The notes under the pieces were generated by a model that saw nothing but the letters and a program-made list of their open reading frames with translations, ran no database searches and was not told where the DNA came from. A DNA stretch of 64,000 nucleotides from positions 1-64,000 of the forward strand of contig NZ_JAGPWD010000010.1 in assembly GCF_018119395.1 (NCBI RefSeq), in the 5' to 3' direction. Positions 60,248 to 64,000 of the stretch are shown one piece after another (position 1 is the stretch's first letter; the number at the start of each line of letters is the position of its first letter). Source of the DNA: Massilia sp. ZL223. Lineage in GTDB: Bacteria; Pseudomonadota; Gammaproteobacteria; Burkholderiales; Burkholderiaceae_D. Made by a program: the position numbers and the translations under genes.

Positions 60248-61879
60248 ATGCTCCAGTGGTTGCAGCACTACCGGCGCGCGATGCTGCCGGGCGACATCAG
60301 CGCGGGCATCGTCGTGGCGATGATGATGATCCCGCAGGGCATGGCCTATGCGCTGGTGGCCGGCTTGCCGCCGGTTGCCGGCATCTATGCGAGCATCGTC
60401 CCGCCGGTGCTGTACGCCCTGTTCGGCACCAGCAGCACGCAATCGGTCGGGCCGATGGCCATCATCTCCCTGATGACGGCGTCGAGCCTGGCGCCGCTGG
60501 CCGCGCCGGGCAGCGCCCTGTACGGCGTGCTGGCGGCGCAGCTGGCCTTGCTGGCCGGCGTGGTGCTGCTGGCCTGCGGCCTGCTGCGCATCGGCTTCCT
60601 GGCCAACTTCTTTTCCCGTCCCGTCATGAGCGGCTTCACCATCGGCTCCGCAATCGTGATCGCCTGGGGCCAGGTGCGCCCGCTGCTGGGCGGTGCGCCG
60701 CTGGAGGTGCACGCGCCGAGCGCGGCGCTGGGCCTGGGCTCGCTGCTGCTCCTGTTCGCCGCGCGCGCCTGGCTGGCGCCGCTGCTGCGCAGGCTGGGGC
60801 TGCCGGCCACCGCCGCCGACATCGGCGCCAAGCTCGCGCCCATGGCGGCCGTGGTGGGCGCGACCATCGCGGTGGCCGCCCTCGGCCTGGACCGGATGGG
60901 GGTGGCGACCACGGGCGCGGTGCCGGCCGGGCTGCCGGGACTGAACCTCGCCACCTCCGGCGCGCACTGGGAACAGCTGCTCAAGCCGGCCCTCCTGATC
61001 GGCTTCATGGTTTTCCTGATCAGCATGTCGGGCGCCCAGGCCCTGGCGCTCAAGCGTCCCGAAAAGCTCGGCAGCAACCGCGAACTGATCGGCCTGGGCG
61101 CGGCCAATCTCGGCAGCGCGCTGTCGGGCGGCTTCCCGGTCACGGGCAGCATCTCGCGTTCGGCGGTGAATTTCGCGGCCGGCGCCAACACCCAGCTGGC
61201 GAGCCTGATCACCGCGGGCCTGCTGGCCCTGGCCCTGGTCGCGCCCACCGGATGGCTGGCGCTGCTGCCGCTGCCGACCCTGGCCGCGACCATCATCGTG
61301 GCGGTGCTGGGCATGCTCGACCTGTCGACCCTGCGCACCGCCTGGCGCTACGACCGGGCCGACGCCGCGGCCCTGCTGGCGACCGCAGGCGGCGTGCTGG
61401 TGTTCGGCGTCGAGGCGGGCGTGGTGATCGGCGTGGCGCTGTCGATGGGCGCCCTGATCTGGCGCGCCAGCCGCCCGCACATCGCGGTGCTGGGCCGGAT
61501 TCCCGGCAGCGAGCATTTCCGCAACGTGGACCGTTTTTCGACCGACACCGCGCCTGGCCTGCTGATGCTGCGCATCGACGCCGGCCTGTTCTTCGGGAAT
61601 GTCGAGGCGGTCAACGAACGCGTCGAAGAAGAATTGGCGGCGCGTCCCGGCACGCGTCACCTAGTGCTGGTGCTGTCGGCGGTGAATGCGATCGACACCA
61701 CGGCCTTGTTCGGGCTGGCCGAACTGAACACCTCGCTGCTCCAGCGCGGCGTGCTGCTGCACCTGGCCGAAGTGAAGGGGCCGGTGATGGACAGGCTGAA
61801 GCAAAGCGAGCTGCTGGGCGCGCTGAACGGGGAAGTCTTCCTCAGTGCGGCGACGGCCTGGCAAAAGCTTGCCGCTTGA
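60248..61879 (+). CDS. SulP-family anion transporter with STAS domain
   Basis: A 543-residue inner-membrane transporter of the SLC26/SulP family. The opening GDISAGIVVAMMMIPQGMAYALVAGLPPVAGIYASIVPP is the family signature, followed by GTSSTQSVGPMAIISLMTA and some 12 hydrophobic segments. SGGFPVTGSISRSAVNFAAGANTQLAS is another hallmark. The last ~110 residues are a cytoplasmic STAS domain (LLMLRIDAGLFFGNVEAVNERV...LVLSAVNAIDTTALFGL). Substrates in the family include sulfate, bicarbonate and dicarboxylates; this one cannot be assigned. No carbonic anhydrase or cys gene is nearby. Confidence 0.92.
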   Translation: MLQWLQHYRRAMLPGDISAGIVVAMMMIPQGMAYALVAGLPPVAGIYASIVPPVLYALFGTSSTQSVGPMAIISLMTASSLAPLAAPGSALYGVLAAQLALLAGVVLLACGLLRIGFLANFFSRPVMSGFTIGSAIVIAWGQVRPLLGGAPLEVHAPSAALGLGSLLLLFAARAWLAPLLRRLGLPATAADIGAKLAPMAAVVGATIAVAALGLDRMGVATTGAVPAGLPGLNLATSGAHWEQLLKPALLIGFMVFLISMSGAQALALKRPEKLGSNRELIGLGAANLGSALSGGFPVTGSISRSAVNFAAGANTQLASLITAGLLALALVAPTGWLALLPLPTLAATIIVAVLGMLDLSTLRTAWRYDRADAAALLATAGGVLVFGVEAGVVIGVALSMGALIWRASRPHIAVLGRIPGSEHFRNVDRFSTDTAPGLLMLRIDAGLFFGNVEAVNERVEEELAARPGTRHLVLVLSAVNAIDTTALFGLAELNTSLLQRGVLLHLAEVKGPVMDRLKQSELLGALNGEVFLSAATAWQKLAA

Positions 61880-61917
61880 GGGCGCGGCAGCCGAAACCGG
61901 TTTCAAGAGGAGCCGGC

Positions 61918-62049
61918 ATGCGCCGTGTCGCAGCGGCCGCGCCGTGGAAGATTGGTGTCGAGACGCCCGATTTGCCGGTCTACGCGACCGGCATAACTGT
62001 ATTTGATTTGCCGCAATTTTTTGTTGACCGTAAATACTGGGTCTACTAG
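61918..62049 (+). CDS. possible 43-residue protein
   Basis: AGAGGAG lies six bases before ATG 61918, and a 43-codon frame ends at TAG 62047-62049. The product (MRRVAAAAPWKIGVETPDLP..., ending KYWVY) has no signal peptide or known motif. The 3' part is AT-rich and overlaps a likely promoter for the next gene, which argues against it. Support is the ribosome site only. Confidence 0.3.
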   Translation: MRRVAAAAPWKIGVETPDLPVYATGITVFDLPQFFVDRKYWVY

Positions 62050-62052
62050 GAT
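62024..62052 (+). promoter_or_regulatory. sigma-70-like promoter of the DUF1302 gene
   Basis: TTGACC (62024-62029), 17-base spacer, TAGGAT (62047-62052) in an AT-rich patch about 70 bp before the DUF1302 start. Confidence 0.5.
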
Positions 62053-62121
62053 TGTTTCGGCGAGGCATCAAATTACCCATGCCGCCCTGCCGCACGGGGC
62101 CGAACAAGACGAAGGTAAGCT

Positions 62122-63918
62122 ATGACCCGACACGCTGCGTCTCCCCGTCCGTTTCCTTTTCGGCTGGCCAGGCTGGCCGCCTTGTTCGGCACCTTCGGCG
62201 CGGTCGCCGGCGCCACCCCGGCGCTCGGCGCCGAGGTCTCCTTCAGCGGCCGGATCACCTACGGCGAAGTGCTGCGCACGCAAGCGCGCGACCCGAACCT
62301 GCTCACCGGCGTGAATGCCGCCGCCGTCGGCCTGGTGGGCTATGGCAGCGGGGGCAATGCCGACGACGCCAACACCAACTATGCGCGCTGGGATGCGGCC
62401 TCGCGCGCGCTCAAGGGTTTCTTCGAACTCTCGGCCAGGGAAGGGGCCTTGTCGGCCACGCTCAGGGTCAAAGCCTGGCACGACTTCGGCTTGCGCGAGG
62501 ATGGGCGCCCCTGGGGCAACGTCGCCAACCGCTACGCTGCCGGCGCCCCCCTGAGCGATGCAGGCGCGCCGCGGCTGTCGCGCTTTTCCGGCGTGGCGCT
62601 GCTGGACGCCTTCGTGCAGGGGAACACCCGCTGGGGCGGGGTGCCCGTGATGCTGCGGATCGGCCAGCAGTCGCTCGACTGGGGCGGACGCTCGATCACG
62701 CCGGGCGGCCTGGAGGCGCTGAATCCACGCGACTTGCCGGGCCTGCGGCGCGCCGGGGCGGTGCTTGCCGAGGTCATGGTGCCGCGTCCGATGCTGTTCG
62801 GCCGCATCGAGCCCACGCCGGGACTGGGCGTCGAGGCCTACTACCAGACCCGCTTCCGGCCGGCCGCGCTCGACATGTGCGGCAGCCTGTGGTCGATGAG
62901 CGACTACCTGGTGGACGGCTGCGACCGGGTCATGAGCGGCCAGCCGCTGGTCAGCGACCGCGCGCGGATGCCGCTCGGCGCCTACCAGAAACGCCTGCCG
63001 ACGTCCAAGCCGGACGGCGGCGAATTCGGCGCCGGGCTGACCTGGCGCGCCGCTTCCCTCGGACTCGACCTGGGGCTCTATCATGCGCGCTACACCTCGC
63101 GCAGCGCGCTCCCGGGACTGCGGCGCAGCACCCGTGCCGGCGGACCGGCCCTGATCCCGGGCGACCCGGACGGCCGCAACATGGCGTATTTCACCGAGTA
63201 TCCGGAAGACCTGCGCATCACCGCCCTGACGCTGCTTCACAAGCGCGGCGCCACCAGCCTGCAGGGCGAACTGTCCTACCGGCCCGAGACCCCTTTCATG
63301 CTGGCGCCGGGCGACGTGGTGCCGCCATTCCTGAGCGCCACCGCGCCGTCGCTGCTGCGCGCCCGCGCCAATGCGGTGGCGCCGGGCGGCATCTTCCATG
63401 GCTACGACTTGTACGGGATGTGGCAGCTCCAGGGCGGCGTTCGGCATGAGTGGACCGCGGCGGGCCTGCCGCTGGCCGCCGCCTTCGAAGCAGTGGGCAA
63501 GCACGCCGCCGGACTGCCGGACCAGGCGCTGCTGCGCTACGGGCGCGCCGATATCTTCGGTGTCGGGCCGATCAACGGCGGCTGCACCGTCACTACCGCC
63601 AACGCAGCGCGCCAATGCAGCCTGCGCGGCTACGCGACCCGCAATGCCTGGGGCTACCGGGCGCGCCTGGACCTGCGTTCGATCGCTTTGACGCCGGAGC
63701 TGGCGGGCAGCGCGAATGCGCTGTTCGTGCACGACGTGAAGGGCTGGTCGGGCGACTTCCTGTTGAATGAAGGGCGCAGGTCGTTGTCGCTGGGGCTGCG
63801 CTTCGAGTATCGCAAGCGCTACCTGGCGGAGCTGGCGTATTCGCCGGTGTGGGGAGGCGATTACAATCCGGCGGCGGACCGGGATACCGCGTCGTTTGCG
63901 GTGGGCGTCAAGTTCTGA
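62122..63918 (+). CDS. DUF1302 family outer-membrane-type protein
   Basis: A 598-residue exported protein of the DUF1302 family, predicted outer-membrane barrels found in proteobacteria that degrade aromatics, alkanes or polyesters, usually encoded next to a DUF1329 lipoprotein. Signal peptide about 1-37 ending TPALGA. Family landmarks: EVSFSGRITYGEVLRTQARDPNLL, LRIGQQSLDWGGRSITPGGLEALNPRDLPGLRRAG, GVEAYYQTRFRPAALDMCGSLWSMSDYLVDGCD, YFTEYPEDLRI and the C-terminal strand ending FAVGVKF. The DUF1329 partner, if present, is not in the window. GAAGGTAAG precedes the ATG. Full length. Confidence 0.9.
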   Translation: MTRHAASPRPFPFRLARLAALFGTFGAVAGATPALGAEVSFSGRITYGEVLRTQARDPNLLTGVNAAAVGLVGYGSGGNADDANTNYARWDAASRALKGFFELSAREGALSATLRVKAWHDFGLREDGRPWGNVANRYAAGAPLSDAGAPRLSRFSGVALLDAFVQGNTRWGGVPVMLRIGQQSLDWGGRSITPGGLEALNPRDLPGLRRAGAVLAEVMVPRPMLFGRIEPTPGLGVEAYYQTRFRPAALDMCGSLWSMSDYLVDGCDRVMSGQPLVSDRARMPLGAYQKRLPTSKPDGGEFGAGLTWRAASLGLDLGLYHARYTSRSALPGLRRSTRAGGPALIPGDPDGRNMAYFTEYPEDLRITALTLLHKRGATSLQGELSYRPETPFMLAPGDVVPPFLSATAPSLLRARANAVAPGGIFHGYDLYGMWQLQGGVRHEWTAAGLPLAAAFEAVGKHAAGLPDQALLRYGRADIFGVGPINGGCTVTTANAARQCSLRGYATRNAWGYRARLDLRSIALTPELAGSANALFVHDVKGWSGDFLLNEGRRSLSLGLRFEYRKRYLAELAYSPVWGGDYNPAADRDTASFAVGVKF

Positions 63919-63961
63919 GGCGCTTGCCGCGCGCCAGCCTCAGGCCTTCGAAGGCCGGGCG

Positions 63962-63987
63962 AAAAAAAGCGCCGGTCGTGCCGGCGC
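63962..63987 (-). terminator. minus-strand intrinsic terminator
   Basis: Seven-base stem GCGCCGG / CCGGCGC followed by seven T in the minus direction. It should end a leftward gene that lies just beyond the right edge of the window, convergent with the DUF1302 gene. Confidence 0.85.
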
Positions 63988-64000
63988 CCGGATGGAGGGT

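Noticed and set aside
60256-62049. 597-codon frame overlapping the SulP transporter
   Set aside because: Out-of-frame shadow of the transporter; only its last 43 codons after a ribosome site deserve mention and are listed separately.

Overview
The window comes from a high-GC Gram-negative genome. The mix of genes points to a betaproteobacterium of the Oxalobacteraceae type (Massilia/Telluria/Janthinobacterium-like): a FxDxF-type PEP-CTERM protein, a DUF1302 outer-membrane-type protein, split pntAa/pntAb/pntB, a family-3-like isocitrate lyase, Ku plus a three-domain LigD, and many PAS-rich hybrid histidine kinases. The genus is inferred from gene content, not demonstrated. There is no rRNA operon, no CRISPR array and no intact prophage or insertion sequence.

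Layout. 0-5.5 kb: the 3' end of an EAL phosphodiesterase, then aceA-pntAa-pntAb-pntB on the minus strand, with a perfect palindromic operator upstream of aceA. 5.5-9.1 kb: a heptanucleotide repeat, an unknown secreted protein, a TPR plus aspartyl/asparaginyl beta-hydroxylase-like protein and an NTF2-like secreted protein. 9.2-17.1 kb: a GAF-PAS-PAS diguanylate cyclase, a CueR-type promoter driving a copper ATPase whose last 68 codons are an in-frame CopZ with its own Shine-Dalgarno, and a membrane hybrid kinase. 17.2-25.5 kb: a Pat-type protein acetyltransferase, a DUF817 membrane protein, an RhlE-like helicase, a very short lipoprotein under a start-codon hairpin, an outer-membrane protein, and a LytS/LytTR pair.

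25.5-27.7 kb is a small AT-rich accessory islet. A remnant of a Mor-type phage regulator and a frameshifted phage-type head gene flank an M91-like zinc metallopeptidase and a secreted partner. 27.8-43.8 kb is dominated by signalling: NDH-2, a NarX-like kinase, hemerythrin, three hybrid kinases, a response-regulator diguanylate cyclase, a MetE-like enzyme coupled to a 1025-residue kinase, and a YfiR-like periplasmic protein coupled to a CHASE8-like/HAMP hybrid kinase. 44.2-46.3 kb holds four identical tRNA-Arg(ACG) genes, each with its own promoter and terminator. The array is split by an islet encoding a frameshifted peptidoglycan endopeptidase without a signal peptide and a secreted partner, the layout of an effector/immunity pair.

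46.3-64 kb: a 1292-residue beta-propeller sensor kinase, a D-2-hydroxyacid dehydrogenase, a Lys/Ala-rich secreted protein, LigD, catalase, a Ku operon (SDR, ku, small membrane protein), another diguanylate cyclase, a SulP transporter and a DUF1302 protein. LigD and Ku together give a non-homologous end-joining system; catalase and the SDR beside them suggest a stress-survival neighbourhood. Three REP-like palindromes all lie between convergent gene ends. The most unusual observations are the CopA-CopZ fusion with an internal translation start, the tRNA-array islet, and the hairpins over the starts of small genes.
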